Positions 43,057-51,801 of a DNA stretch of 63,409 bases are shown piece after piece. A program made the translations under genes and the position numbers. Each line of letters begins with the position of its first letter. The stretch's first letter is position 1. The notes beneath the pieces are model-generated. The model worked only from the letters and a program-made list of their open reading frames with translations. It was not told where the DNA came from and made no database searches. Source of the stretch: GCA-2687025 sp964473525 (GTDB taxonomy: Bacteria > Poribacteria > WGA-4E > GCA-2687025); NCBI GenBank assembly GCA_964473525.1, contig CAYYPK010000038.1, forward strand, positions 1-63,409. Reading direction: 5' to 3'.

Positions 43057-43082
43057 GACCCCACACCTGTAGGCCATTCGCC
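43057..43082. repeat. Single unit related to the CCGTAGACCTTTC array
   Basis: CCCCACACCTGTAGGCCATTCGCC matches the array unit at most positions. It lies between the stops of two genes, so an intergenic or terminator role is possible. Only one unit is present. Confidence 0.45.
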
Positions 43083-43091
43083 GCGCCGCGC

Positions 43092-43952
43092 TCATCTGTC
43101 CACATACCGTTCGTGCATCCTGTCCAACGACAGTCGCCCGTCGACATCGCCAGCGACGCTCACGTTCCGCTCGACGGTAGCCGCGTCGCGCATGCCCACC
43201 AGCGCCACATCCACGAGTGGGTTCGCGAGCACGAACTGTAGCAGCGCCGCGTTGTAGTCGAACCTGTCGGCGGGGTTCACCGCGCGTATCCAGTTCTGCA
43301 AGATGCCCGACGTCAGCGTGCGCGTCGTGACCACGCCCATGCCAGCGCGACTCGCCTCCAGGATGCTCCCGAACGGCCGCGTTGGCTCATACGGGTGCTG
43401 ATAGATGAGGTTGTAGCAGATCTGCATGACGTCGAGGCGCCCGCTGCGGATCAGGCGATACACGGAGTCGTTCGTGTCCTCCGTCGTGAACCCGATGGCG
43501 CGCGTCATGCCTTCGTCGCGCAGCTTCTCGAGCTCCTGCACGATCCCGCCGGGCGCGAGCATGGCGTCCGTCTGTTCGGGCGAGTAGCTAGAGCCGTGTA
43601 TCTGCACGAGGTCCACGGAGTCGCGCCGAAGGCGTCGGAGACTCGCCTCCAGCGAGCCACGGGCTGCTTCCGCAGACCCCCCGATCTTGGTCGCGACGAA
43701 CACTTCCTCGCCGCATCCATAGAGCGCCTCGCCGAAGATGTCCTCGCTGGCGCCGGCGCCATATCCGGGCGCCGTGTCGAAGTACGTCACGCCAAGCCGG
43801 ACGGCGACACGTATGGCCTCGACGACCTCCGCGCGTTCGTCGGCGCGCGCGGGGTCATACTTGTCGAGGTAGTTCTTGAGACCCGCTGGCGCGCCGCCAA
43901 ACCCCAGCCGACTCACTTGCCGACCCGTGGCGCCGAGAGTTGCGGTTTCTAT
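43092..43952 (-). CDS. Aldo/keto reductase (286 aa), start codon unclear
   Basis: AKR tetrad: TYFDTAPGYGAGASE supplies Asp and Tyr, VFVATKIGG the Lys, and VQIHGSS the His. LGFGGAPAGLKNY near the start and a C-terminal VDVALVGMRD fit the subgroup that includes L-glyceraldehyde/fucose dehydrogenase-like enzymes. No ATG or GTG lies at the expected N-terminus; the homology begins right after IETATLGATGRQ, where an ATA is preceded by GGGAGGCCGCAC. Either ATA or a mutated ATG is the start, or translation begins at a TTG further upstream. Divergent from the ankyrin gene. Confidence 0.75.
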   Translation of the reverse strand: METATLGATGRQVSRLGFGGAPAGLKNYLDKYDPARADERAEVVEAIRVAVRLGVTYFDTAPGYGAGASEDIFGEALYGCGEEVFVATKIGGSAEAARGSLEASLRRLRRDSVDLVQIHGSSYSPEQTDAMLAPGGIVQELEKLRDEGMTRAIGFTTEDTNDSVYRLIRSGRLDVMQICYNLIYQHPYEPTRPFGSILEASRAGMGVVTTRTLTSGILQNWIRAVNPADRFDYNAALLQFVLANPLVDVALVGMRDAATVERNVSVAGDVDGRLSLDRMHERYVDR

Positions 43953-44199
43953 GTGCGGCCTCCCACATCTGCCAAAAGCGGCTGTGTCGCGGCCCGAGTA
44001 TCGCCCGAGCGACAGCGTAGGCGCCAGACTCAAGGGCTTGACGCCGCATGGCGCGCGGCCATACACAGAGGGTGAAGCTCGAAGGGGAGCCACCTGTCCG
44101 CGGAAAGGGCCAAGCCCACCCTGTTCGTCACCGTTCGAGAGCAACCTTCGCTCTGCCCGTAGCCAGCGGACACCGGGCGCACACAGAGAGAGGGTTGTC

Positions 44200-45522
44200 G
44201 TGCCCAAGTCCCTGCCCACCAGTCCGAGCATCGAGAACCTGCGGAACCGCGCGAAGACGCTCCTGCGCCAACTCCGCGCCGGAGACCCGGACGCCGCCGC
44301 GCGCTTCCGAGAGTCACACCCCGACCACGCCGACGCGGCCGACCGCGACATCGCGACCGAGACTGGCCTATCGGACGCTCAGTGGGTCATCGCCCGCGAG
44401 TACGGCTTCGAGAGTTGGGCGAAGCTCAAGGATCACGTCGTCGGAGGCATCGCCCCGATAGAGCAGGCCATCCGCGCGGACGACATCGACGCCCTGCGGT
44501 CCTTGCTCGACGGCCGCCCCGGCCTCGCTTCGCAGACGATCCAGTGGGCCGCGCGACCCTATGTCGCCACCCTCGGGTGGTACATCGGTCGCCACGGCTC
44601 CGCCGAGGCGTTCCGAGCGGCGGCGGGAGCCGGGATGGACGCCGCCCAACTGGGCGCGGACGCGTTCGGTTTCGCGCTTACCTTCCGCAAGATGGACATG
44701 GTCGACGCGATCCTTGAGGTTGGCGTGGACCCACTCGACCACCAGGACGCGCTCTACCAACTCACCGAAAACCTGGACGCAGATGGCGTGCGCTGGATGC
44801 TCGAACGCGGCGCCGACCCCGACTACCGCGCTACGGGCAGGGACCACGGCAAGTGGACGCTGTTGGACAACGTCATCCACACCTACCCGTCGAACGCGGC
44901 AGCGCGGCAGCAGATCGTCCGTGCGCTTATCGAGGCAGGCGCGGAGCACGAGGACAACGCGCTCTTCGACCTACTGTCGGGCCGGGTGGACCGCCTGCGC
45001 GAACGGATCGCGGCGGACGCGGCCATCGTCGCCCAGCATTTCGACATCGCCCACAACCGCGACACCGCGTTGGAATATGGCGGGCAATACGGCGGCGCCC
45101 CTCTAAGGCAGACGACACTGCTGCACCACTGCGCGGAATACGGCTTCCTCGCCGAGGCGCGCCTGCTTCTCGACGCGCGGGCTGACCCCAACGCCCGCGC
45201 TGCGGTGACCGATGGCGAATACAGCACCCACACGCCGATCTACAACGCCGTGGCGACCAACCACAACCGGGCCTACGGTGTGCTCGAGCTCCTCATCGAG
45301 CGCGGCGCGGACGTCAACGCTCGCGCGAACATCGACATGCAGGCGGACGGCGGCGGGCGCTTCCAGGCGCGCGACATCGCGCCTCTCGGCTTCGTCAGGC
45401 GCTTCCCGAACCGCTATCACAAGGTGTCCGACCGCGCGAATCCACAGTCGCGCACGACGCTAGACACGGAGCCTCATCCGGACGTCCTGGATCTGTTGCG
45501 CAGTCACGGCGCGACCGAGTGA
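44200..45522 (+). CDS. Ankyrin-repeat protein (440 aa)
   Basis: The GTG at 44200 has GAGAGGG upstream. Short N-terminal helical region (PSIENLRNRAKTLLRQLRAG), then AREYGFESWAKLKDHV, and ankyrin-type repeats, visible as ADDIDALRSLLDGRPGLAS, GVRWMLERGADPDYRA, QIVRALIEAGAEHEDNALFD, FLAEARLLLDARADPNARA, GVLELLIERGADVNARANID and DVLDLLRSHGATE. Repeats near residues 110-200 are degenerate. Probably a protein-binding scaffold; no signal peptide, so cytosolic. Such proteins are common in symbiont genomes. Confidence 0.8.
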   Translation: MPKSLPTSPSIENLRNRAKTLLRQLRAGDPDAAARFRESHPDHADAADRDIATETGLSDAQWVIAREYGFESWAKLKDHVVGGIAPIEQAIRADDIDALRSLLDGRPGLASQTIQWAARPYVATLGWYIGRHGSAEAFRAAAGAGMDAAQLGADAFGFALTFRKMDMVDAILEVGVDPLDHQDALYQLTENLDADGVRWMLERGADPDYRATGRDHGKWTLLDNVIHTYPSNAAARQQIVRALIEAGAEHEDNALFDLLSGRVDRLRERIAADAAIVAQHFDIAHNRDTALEYGGQYGGAPLRQTTLLHHCAEYGFLAEARLLLDARADPNARAAVTDGEYSTHTPIYNAVATNHNRAYGVLELLIERGADVNARANIDMQADGGGRFQARDIAPLGFVRRFPNRYHKVSDRANPQSRTTLDTEPHPDVLDLLRSHGATE

Positions 45523-45629
45523 AGCGACGCAGCCGAGCGTCACACCTGCATCTGAGGATTGGCGACCTCCGGCTGTATTGGGCTGCGAGCGGGTAGGCGA
45601 CGGAGGGGCGCCCTCCGTCGTCTCACCAG

Positions 45630-46676
45630 TCACGCGGTGTGATGCCTTCCCCGCATCTCGTCTAGAGCGGCAGCCACGGCCGATGAGACGTCGACTCCGG
45701 TCTGCTCCCGCAGCACGTCGGCGCACCGGAGCGGGGGCGTCTCCAACAGCATGATCTCGGCGCCTGGCTTGCGCGCGCCGCCGCCCGCGGCGTGCGACGT
45801 CGTCCGCATCATGTACAGCAGAAGGCGCACGGCGCGGGCAGCGAGATAGAACTCGACGTTGACTGGATCCCGACCCGCGACTTCCCGGTAGTATTCCAAC
45901 GCCCGGCCTGCCACGTCGTCGCCTGCGCCGTCGGGCGCGCCGAACGCGCGCCAGAGCAACGGCGTCCAGGAAAGGTCGCTCGCGGCATCCCCTATCGAGG
46001 CGCCCTCCCAGTCCACGACGGCAGCGATCCTCCCGCCGTCTGCTATCACGTTGCCGCCGTGGTAGTCGCCGTGCAGCAGCGCGTACGCCTCTGACGGCCG
46101 CCTGTTCGCCTCCATCCAGTCGAGAACAGGGTCAAGGGCACGCGTTCCCAACTCGCCGACCTCGCGGCGATACTCAGCCAGCAACGCGTCAACATACCCA
46201 TACTCGTCGTCCGGGACGCCCAGCGAGTCGAGGCCCAGGCCCTGCCAATCGGTCGTGTGGATCTCCGCCAGGACGCCGAAGAACGCCTTCAAGAGCTCCG
46301 TCGTTGCGGCATGACCCGCCCCGTCCAACGCCTCCCATAGGCTGACGCCGTCCACCCGCTCCATGATGCCGAAGTTCCACCCCAACGCGTCTTCGGCGAC
46401 ATCCCACACTGCCGGGACGGGTACTGCGGTGGCCTGCAGGTGGCGGAGCACGCCGAACTCACGGGCTATCTGCGGCTCGCCGTGGCCGACCCTGAGCACC
46501 AGGGACTCACCACCCGCTGATGCGCCCTCGCCCTCCTGTAAGGTGAACGAATACATGCCGTTTGAGAGACCGCCGTGGATCTCTTCGACGTTAGAGACAA
46601 TGGGCGGTCGTCGCCCCATCAATCCCTTCGCGTAGTGCCTTGTCAGCAGTTCCCGAGCTTGGCGTACATCAAGCAC
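45630..46676 (-). CDS. APH/ECK-type phosphotransferase (348 aa)
   Basis: Aminoglycoside phosphotransferase-like fold: LVLRVGHGEPQIAREFGVLR is the N-lobe Lys/Glu region, YALLHGDYHGGNVIADGG contains the catalytic HGD-x-x-x-x-N brood, and IAAVVDWEGASIGDAASDLS the metal-binding Asp. Kinases of this family phosphorylate small alcohols or antibiotics; the substrate is not deducible. GTG at 46676 is chosen for its GGAGGAG site; an ATG 20 codons later is the alternative. Confidence 0.8.
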   Translation of the reverse strand: MLDVRQARELLTRHYAKGLMGRRPPIVSNVEEIHGGLSNGMYSFTLQEGEGASAGGESLVLRVGHGEPQIAREFGVLRHLQATAVPVPAVWDVAEDALGWNFGIMERVDGVSLWEALDGAGHAATTELLKAFFGVLAEIHTTDWQGLGLDSLGVPDDEYGYVDALLAEYRREVGELGTRALDPVLDWMEANRRPSEAYALLHGDYHGGNVIADGGRIAAVVDWEGASIGDAASDLSWTPLLWRAFGAPDGAGDDVAGRALEYYREVAGRDPVNVEFYLAARAVRLLLYMMRTTSHAAGGGARKPGAEIMLLETPPLRCADVLREQTGVDVSSAVAAALDEMRGRHHTA

Positions 46677-46956
46677 AGCCTGACTCCTCCGGCGTCTCAC
46701 ATCGCGCGAGCCTGCGCGGCGCGCTGATCCCAGCCGACGGGGCGCGGCGGCAGGTCGACGGCGGTGCGCCGCAGCATACGTCCTACGCTCGCGCGCGCCA
46801 ACGGCTGGTCGCGCGGATGCCGGCGGCAGAGTCACCGCGCATGAGACAGACGGCGGACGACATGGCGCACGCCGTGACGACCGTGAGGTTGTCGCGAAGC
46901 CTGCGGATCGGTATATAGGGGCTCCGCGCTATGTCGACTCCGCATAGGGAGAGCCG

Positions 46957-47343
46957 GTGGCCGTCACCCTGACCGTGTCCGAGGATGACCTGGAGGAAGT
47001 CGCGCACACCCTGTACGACCAGATGGTGGACGTCGAGTGGAAGTGCCCGTCGTGTGGCTACGTTCAGAGCGCGCGCGAAGCCGTGGGACGAACCGTCTCA
47101 CTGGACACGGATGTGCTCCGAAGCCGCGCCGCCTCGCGGTGCGGCAATCCCGGCGCCGCGACGATCGAGCCGTGTACGTACTCAACGGACGCTGATTACT
47201 ACTCGCCGCCGCTCATCGTCGTGCGCGGCGATCTTCACTTCCGCTGCCTGCCGCTGGCGGACGACAGGCTCATGGCGCAACTCAACGACCGCGGCACGAC
47301 GGCCGAGCGCGGCATCCGCATCGTCCGCAGCGATCTGCTATAG
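46957..47343 (+). CDS. Zinc-ribbon protein (128 aa)
   Basis: EWKCPSCGYVQSAREAVG gives a CxxC knuckle and ASRCGNPGAATIEPCTYS a second Cys pair, forming a zinc ribbon. Small proteins with this arrangement occur in phages and bacteria (VVA0879-like), with no assigned function. The GTG start has GGGAGAG nearby. It is followed by a hairpin at 47370-47390 that may be its terminator. Confidence 0.6.
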   Translation: MAVTLTVSEDDLEEVAHTLYDQMVDVEWKCPSCGYVQSAREAVGRTVSLDTDVLRSRAASRCGNPGAATIEPCTYSTDADYYSPPLIVVRGDLHFRCLPLADDRLMAQLNDRGTTAERGIRIVRSDLL

Positions 47344-47369
47344 CGGCCGGCCGCAACGCCTCTGAAGTC

Positions 47370-47390
47370 CCTTCCCCTAGCAGGGGAAGG
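47370..47390 (+). terminator. Hairpin, candidate terminator or REP-like repeat
   Basis: Stem CCTTCCCC / GGGGAAGG around loop TAGCA, then GCTAGGATGGGG. Hairpins with CCTTCCCC-TAGCA-GGGGAAGG are common dispersed repeats in bacterial genomes. It lies 27 bp after the stop of the zinc-ribbon gene. Confidence 0.55.
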
Positions 47391-47537
47391 CTAGGATGGG
47401 GTCGGAGCAGGGCGTCGACGGCAGCGCCGCGCTCTGCCACTACTGCACCCCGCCGTTCCAACTGACGTCGTGGCGCTATCCGTAGAACTGCGAACTCCTC
47501 ACGGGCGGACACCCCGACTCGCATCGGAGGCACAGCC

Positions 47538-48887
47538 ATGACCGCCACGGGCCTGCTACTCGCTCTAACAACGTGTTGCCTCGCCGACACCGTCACCGTA
47601 ACGCCGACCGAGACCGACGAGTTGCTCGCGAGCCCTGGCATGGGCTGGCAGACATTCAACCGCTTCGCCGACGACGACCCCAACCTCGGCGCCTTGCCAA
47701 GCGCCTCCGCCTACTTCCGTCTCTACTGGCGCGAGATCGAGCCGGCGGACGGCGAGATCGACTTCGCCCAGTTCGATGCATTGCTCTCCCGCGCGCGCGC
47801 CGCCGGTCAGAAGCTCGCGTTCCGCGTGATGTGCGTAGGCACGGATCGTGACCCGATCCACGTGCCGCAGTGGTTGCGAGACCAGGGCTGCCCCGGATCG
47901 GAGTTCAGCTACCAGGGCAGGGGGCCGACGCGCTGGATCCCCGACATGGATTCCGAGGCGTTCCAGGAGAAGCACTTCCGACTCATTCGGGAGCTTGGAA
48001 GGCGCTACGACGGCCATCCCGACCTCGACCTGGTCGACATAGGAACGGTCGGCCTGTGGGGCGAGTGGCACATGAGCGGCACGGGAGTGGACATGCCGTC
48101 CGACGACACCCGCCGTCTCATCATCGAGACCTACCTCGACGCATTCCCCACCACGCCCAAGGCGATGCTCATCGGCGACGCGGACGGCATGACACAGGCG
48201 ACCGCAGCTGGGTGCGGCTGGCGCGCCGACTGTCTCGGCGACATGGGCGGGTTCTCAGACAACTGGAACCACATGGAAGGCATGTACCCCGCGCAGATAC
48301 GGGAAACGAACGCCAGCGACGCGTGGCGTGCCGGCCCGGTAGCGTTCGAGACGTGCTGGGACATGCGCAAGTGGGCCGACGAAGGCTGGGACATCCGCCA
48401 CATCTTCGACTACGCGCTCGACTATCACGCGTCCTACGTCAACAACAAGTCCGCGCCGATCCCGGACGGCGGGCTCCCGGAGGTCGAGCGCCTTCTGCGT
48501 CGCATTGGCTATCGCCTCGCGCTGCGAAGCGCGACGTTTCCGTCCACGGTCGCGCCCGGCGACCCGTTGCGGGTCGACATGGAGTGGGAGAACGTCGGCG
48601 TCGCGCCGCCCTACCTCGACCACCGCGTCGCGGTGAGGTTGCGCGCCGGGGGCGTCGAGACGTCCGGCGCGCTCGCGCTGGCTGGCACGGTGAGGGGATG
48701 GCTCCCCGGCGAACGCCACGTCGAGGCGTCGCTCCCTGTCCCGGTCGGGCTCGCCCCGGGCATGTACGCTCTAGATGTCGCTCTTGTGTCTGCTGCAACA
48801 GGCGCTGCCGATGTGCCCATCGCGATCACCGGCAGGCGGCACGACGGCTGGCATCCTCTGGGCCGCGTTGCTGTCAGCGACAGATGA
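47538..48887 (+). CDS. DUF4832-type secreted glycan-active-like protein (449 aa)
   Basis: Short N-terminal signal sequence (GLLLALTTCCLA), then a TIM-barrel-like N-terminal part (GMGWQTFNRFADDDPN, SASAYFRLYWREIEPADGEI, LAFRVMCVGTDRD) and the DUF4832 section with DIGTVGLWGEWHMSGTG, GFSDNWNHMEG, VAFETCWDMRKWADEGWDI and a C-terminal Ig-like strand region (LRVDMEWENVGVAPPYLDHRV). The family is found in polysaccharide-related clusters; activity is not shown, and glutamate in GEWH is a candidate catalytic acid. Start is consistent with the family. Confidence 0.75.
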   Translation: MTATGLLLALTTCCLADTVTVTPTETDELLASPGMGWQTFNRFADDDPNLGALPSASAYFRLYWREIEPADGEIDFAQFDALLSRARAAGQKLAFRVMCVGTDRDPIHVPQWLRDQGCPGSEFSYQGRGPTRWIPDMDSEAFQEKHFRLIRELGRRYDGHPDLDLVDIGTVGLWGEWHMSGTGVDMPSDDTRRLIIETYLDAFPTTPKAMLIGDADGMTQATAAGCGWRADCLGDMGGFSDNWNHMEGMYPAQIRETNASDAWRAGPVAFETCWDMRKWADEGWDIRHIFDYALDYHASYVNNKSAPIPDGGLPEVERLLRRIGYRLALRSATFPSTVAPGDPLRVDMEWENVGVAPPYLDHRVAVRLRAGGVETSGALALAGTVRGWLPGERHVEASLPVPVGLAPGMYALDVALVSAATGAADVPIAITGRRHDGWHPLGRVAVSDR

Positions 48888-48957
48888 ACTCCACGCGCGA
48901 GATGCCGCCAGTGCGCCTGCCGGGCTCCGCGGACCTACACGCCGCCGACCGTCTTTC

Positions 48958-49938
48958 CTACCCCTTCTCGCCCCGTGACGTCCGTGGGAGTACATTCGCC
49001 CCGAAGCCCATCGCGAGCAGAGCCCAACCGGCATAGGTCACCGGGATCACCACGACGTACATAATGGGCGTGCGAAGGTCATAGGTATAGAAGAGCGCGT
49101 ACGTTGGGCCGGCCAGCAAAGGCATCAGCAATAACGCGGCGTATTGCCGCCAGCCAACCGACCCGGCGAGCCCCGACAGCACATCCGGGCGCGTCTCTCT
49201 GTTCTTGTTGCGCCGCAGCGCGAATCCTACGACCGCAGCCAGCAGCGGCAGCACGACTGACCGTACCCCCACTGCCGGGACGCTCATCGCGACGAACAGG
49301 AACAGGCACCATACGAGCAGCAGACCCATCTCCACGCGGCTGGGCCGGAACTCCGATCCGCCGAAGCGCTCTTGGACCCAGTGCGCAGCGATGCACAACG
49401 AGCCGCAGACCATCGCATACGGAGCGAAGTGCTGCGGCAGGACGCGCATGTCGTACCCTTCTGGTTCCGCCCAGAACCACGTAACCCAGGCGCCCCAGAA
49501 CACGCCGAGCCCACACGCCAGAAGCGCCGTGTGGAGGAGGCGGTTCCGTCGCAGGATCCGGCGGACCACATACCATCCCAGCAGAGCGTCGACGATCGCG
49601 TGCCAGCCGAGACTCGGCCACGCGATGGACCCGGGCAGCTCCGAGTACATGACGGGAACTAGCAAGCCCTCGACCGACCAGCCGAACAGAGCGCATGCGA
49701 GGAACAGCGCCCAGAAGCTCCGCGCGCGGAAATGACCAATCGCTGTCAGGAGCACGTAGGCGAACGTCGCGTAGAAGAAAGTCATCTCCAACAGCCACGG
49801 GAAGACGCCAGCCTCGCGCCCGGCAATGAACTCGATCGCCTGTAGGGCAGGCTCCTCGTTGAAGAAGTACAGTTCCGAGAAGAACATCGTGATGTAGCCA
49901 CACGTGAGAGCCATCACGAGTCGTCTGACGACGGCCAT
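48958..49938 (-). CDS. Multi-pass membrane protein (326 aa)
   Basis: About eight hydrophobic helices, beginning RRLVMALTCGYITMFFSELY and including WLLEMTFFYATFAYVLLTAI, FWALFLACALFGWSVEGLLV, LLLVWCLFLFVAMSVPAVGV and YAGWALLAMGFGANVL. No transporter motif recognised. It is convergent with the DUF4832 gene (71 bp apart). Function unknown. Confidence 0.6.
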   Translation of the reverse strand: MAVVRRLVMALTCGYITMFFSELYFFNEEPALQAIEFIAGREAGVFPWLLEMTFFYATFAYVLLTAIGHFRARSFWALFLACALFGWSVEGLLVPVMYSELPGSIAWPSLGWHAIVDALLGWYVVRRILRRNRLLHTALLACGLGVFWGAWVTWFWAEPEGYDMRVLPQHFAPYAMVCGSLCIAAHWVQERFGGSEFRPSRVEMGLLLVWCLFLFVAMSVPAVGVRSVVLPLLAAVVGFALRRNKNRETRPDVLSGLAGSVGWRQYAALLLMPLLAGPTYALFYTYDLRTPIMYVVVIPVTYAGWALLAMGFGANVLPRTSRGEKG

Positions 49939-50150
49939 ATGCTTCCCCTTTCACCCGGGGTCGATCTCGTCCCGTGCCACCTATCTTAACTGTGGACACG
50001 TCTACCTTGCAGCCCCGCCAGGCGTCTGCGCTTGCGGCCCTTGGGCTTCCCCGGTAGGCTCACGTCTCGGTCGGCGCGACGCCGCCCCGGCGCCTCAATC
50101 CGCAGCCGCGGCCTTCTCCTCACACGCAACGCAACGGATGGAATCCCGCC

Positions 50151-50711
50151 ATGAGCACGAACGAGCAGGTGATCTTCGAGGACAACTTCGACGGCGACAT
50201 CGGCGAGGGATGGTCTTGGCTACGCGAGAATCCCGACCGCTGGCGCATCGTCGATGGTGGTCTCGAGATATGGGTCGAGCCGGGCGTCGCGGACACCGTG
50301 AAGAACGCCCTCGTGCGCACCGCCCCAGACCGCACCGAGGGCTCCTACGCTATCGAAGTGACGGTGAGCAACCACACGTTCCCGATTCAGCAGTACGAGC
50401 AGGCGGGGATCACCTGGTACAACGGCGGCAAGCCCGTCTTCAAGGAAGTCAAAGAGCTCATTGATGGCGGCATCTTCATCATCCCCGGGCACACGGCGAT
50501 GCCTACGAACGCCGTCCGCTTGCGCCTTATAGTCTCGGCGGATTCGTGGGAAGCCACCTATCGTCCTGACGGCGACGCGGAATATCAGACGGCAGCCACT
50601 GGCGAGCTGCCCGCCCAGGCAGACGACCAGGTCAGCATACAGTGCTACAACGGCCCCGAAGGCGCTGAGCATTGGATCCGGTTCGAGGACTTCCGCATAG
50701 CGAAGCTCTAG
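50151..50711 (+). CDS. DUF1349/ConA-like sandwich protein (186 aa)
   Basis: Whole protein is one beta-sandwich: VIFEDNFDGDIGEGWSWLRE opens it, then EIWVEPG, SYAIEVTVSN, AGITWYNGGKPVFKEVKEL and a C-terminal HWIRFEDFRIAKL strand. This matches the DUF1349 (beta-xylosidase C-terminal-like) domain of about 180-200 residues. There is no signal peptide, so it is likely cytosolic unless exported otherwise. Function not established. Confidence 0.7.
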   Translation: MSTNEQVIFEDNFDGDIGEGWSWLRENPDRWRIVDGGLEIWVEPGVADTVKNALVRTAPDRTEGSYAIEVTVSNHTFPIQQYEQAGITWYNGGKPVFKEVKELIDGGIFIIPGHTAMPTNAVRLRLIVSADSWEATYRPDGDAEYQTAATGELPAQADDQVSIQCYNGPEGAEHWIRFEDFRIAKL

Positions 50712-50719
50712 CGCTGCCC

Positions 50720-51661
50720 CTACCGCTCGGTGCGGAGGGCGCCCCACAGCGCCGGGCGAGCGCGCTGACCTGCGACGGCTAGGGCGGGGTCGAACATCGA
50801 TGGATACGTCTCACGTGCGGGGTGGTTCGTCAACTGACGGCGCGGGCCACCCGAAGCGCTGACGATGTACAGGTTGGTCGTCCCTCCCTGCGCGTATCCG
50901 TAGATCACAGACCGGCCGTCGGGTGTCCACCGTGGCCACTGCGCGCCACCCTCGTGCGTGAGTCGCCGCACGTCGCCACCGTCGATGTCGGCCGCGTAGA
51001 TGTCCTGCGGGCCATCACGATCCGACACGAACGCAAGACGACCGCCTCGAGGCGACCACGACGGCTGGGTGTCTTTCGCACGCCCCACCACAGCCGCTCG
51101 CCAATCGCCGCTCGCCACGTCGACGATGACGATGTCAGCTTGACCAGACTGGCACGCCAACTGGCGACCTGTCGGGCCCCACGACGGTCGCGCCATCGTA
51201 CGGGTTTCCCATACGAGAGCCGCGTGCCGCGTCTCGGTGTCCACCACATAGACCCCTGTGCGGCGCTCGGCGTCTCCGGTAAACCAATACGCAAGGCGGT
51301 CGCCGTCGGGTGACCACTCGGGATGGAAGACATGCCCGCCGAACTCCGTAACGCGCGTTGCCTCGCCCGCTGCGATGTCGTGAACGTAGACGGCGTTCTC
51401 CGACGAGTAGGCGACGCTCAGACCGTCCGGAGAGAGCGTAGGATGCAGCGTCCAGCCCGGCTGCCCGGGCAGGGCTCGCGCGCTCGCCATGTCGTCAAAC
51501 GGCGCGACGGCCGCCTGAGGGAACCCGAGCTCCCAGGAGGTGAAGCAGACGACTGGGCCGCTGCCGGCTCCTGGTGCCGCAGTAGCGCCCACCAGGAGGC
51601 CAACGATGCACACCGCACATGCCGCGACCTCCGCTCCCCGCCACGTTCGCGCTGAACCCAC
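50720..51661 (-). CDS. Exported PD40/TolB-like propeller protein (313 aa)
   Basis: GTG at 51661 with GGAGGAGAGCCA immediately upstream fits better than any ATG. Signal peptide VAACAVCIVGLLVGATAA leads to an extracellular part with PD40 blades: LHPTLSPDGLSVAYSSE, FHPEWSPDGDRLAYW, ARPSWGPTGRQLACQS, TQPSWSPRGGRLAFVSDRD, QWPRWTPDGRSVIYGY. That is a partial six-bladed TolB-like propeller. Interaction partner unknown. It is convergent with the DUF1349 gene, 8 bp apart. Confidence 0.8.
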   Translation of the reverse strand: MGSARTWRGAEVAACAVCIVGLLVGATAAPGAGSGPVVCFTSWELGFPQAAVAPFDDMASARALPGQPGWTLHPTLSPDGLSVAYSSENAVYVHDIAAGEATRVTEFGGHVFHPEWSPDGDRLAYWFTGDAERRTGVYVVDTETRHAALVWETRTMARPSWGPTGRQLACQSGQADIVIVDVASGDWRAAVVGRAKDTQPSWSPRGGRLAFVSDRDGPQDIYAADIDGGDVRRLTHEGGAQWPRWTPDGRSVIYGYAQGGTTNLYIVSASGGPRRQLTNHPARETYPSMFDPALAVAGQRARPALWGALRTER

Positions 51662-51801
51662 TGGCTCTCCTCCGCCTGCCCCAGATGGTATTAGGTGGCG
51701 GCCGCTCCTGCCCCGTATGGCGCGCTTGCAGCTGTATCGGGGGCGGATCGCTCTAGCGCGAGGAGACCGCAAACGGCGTGCCACCGCCCGCGCCGGCGCG
51801 G

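Noticed and set aside
49079..49999. Second gene overlapping the membrane protein at 48958-49938
   Set aside because: The long frame is in another phase of the same strand, with arginine-rich text and no helices, typical of shadow in GC-rich DNA.
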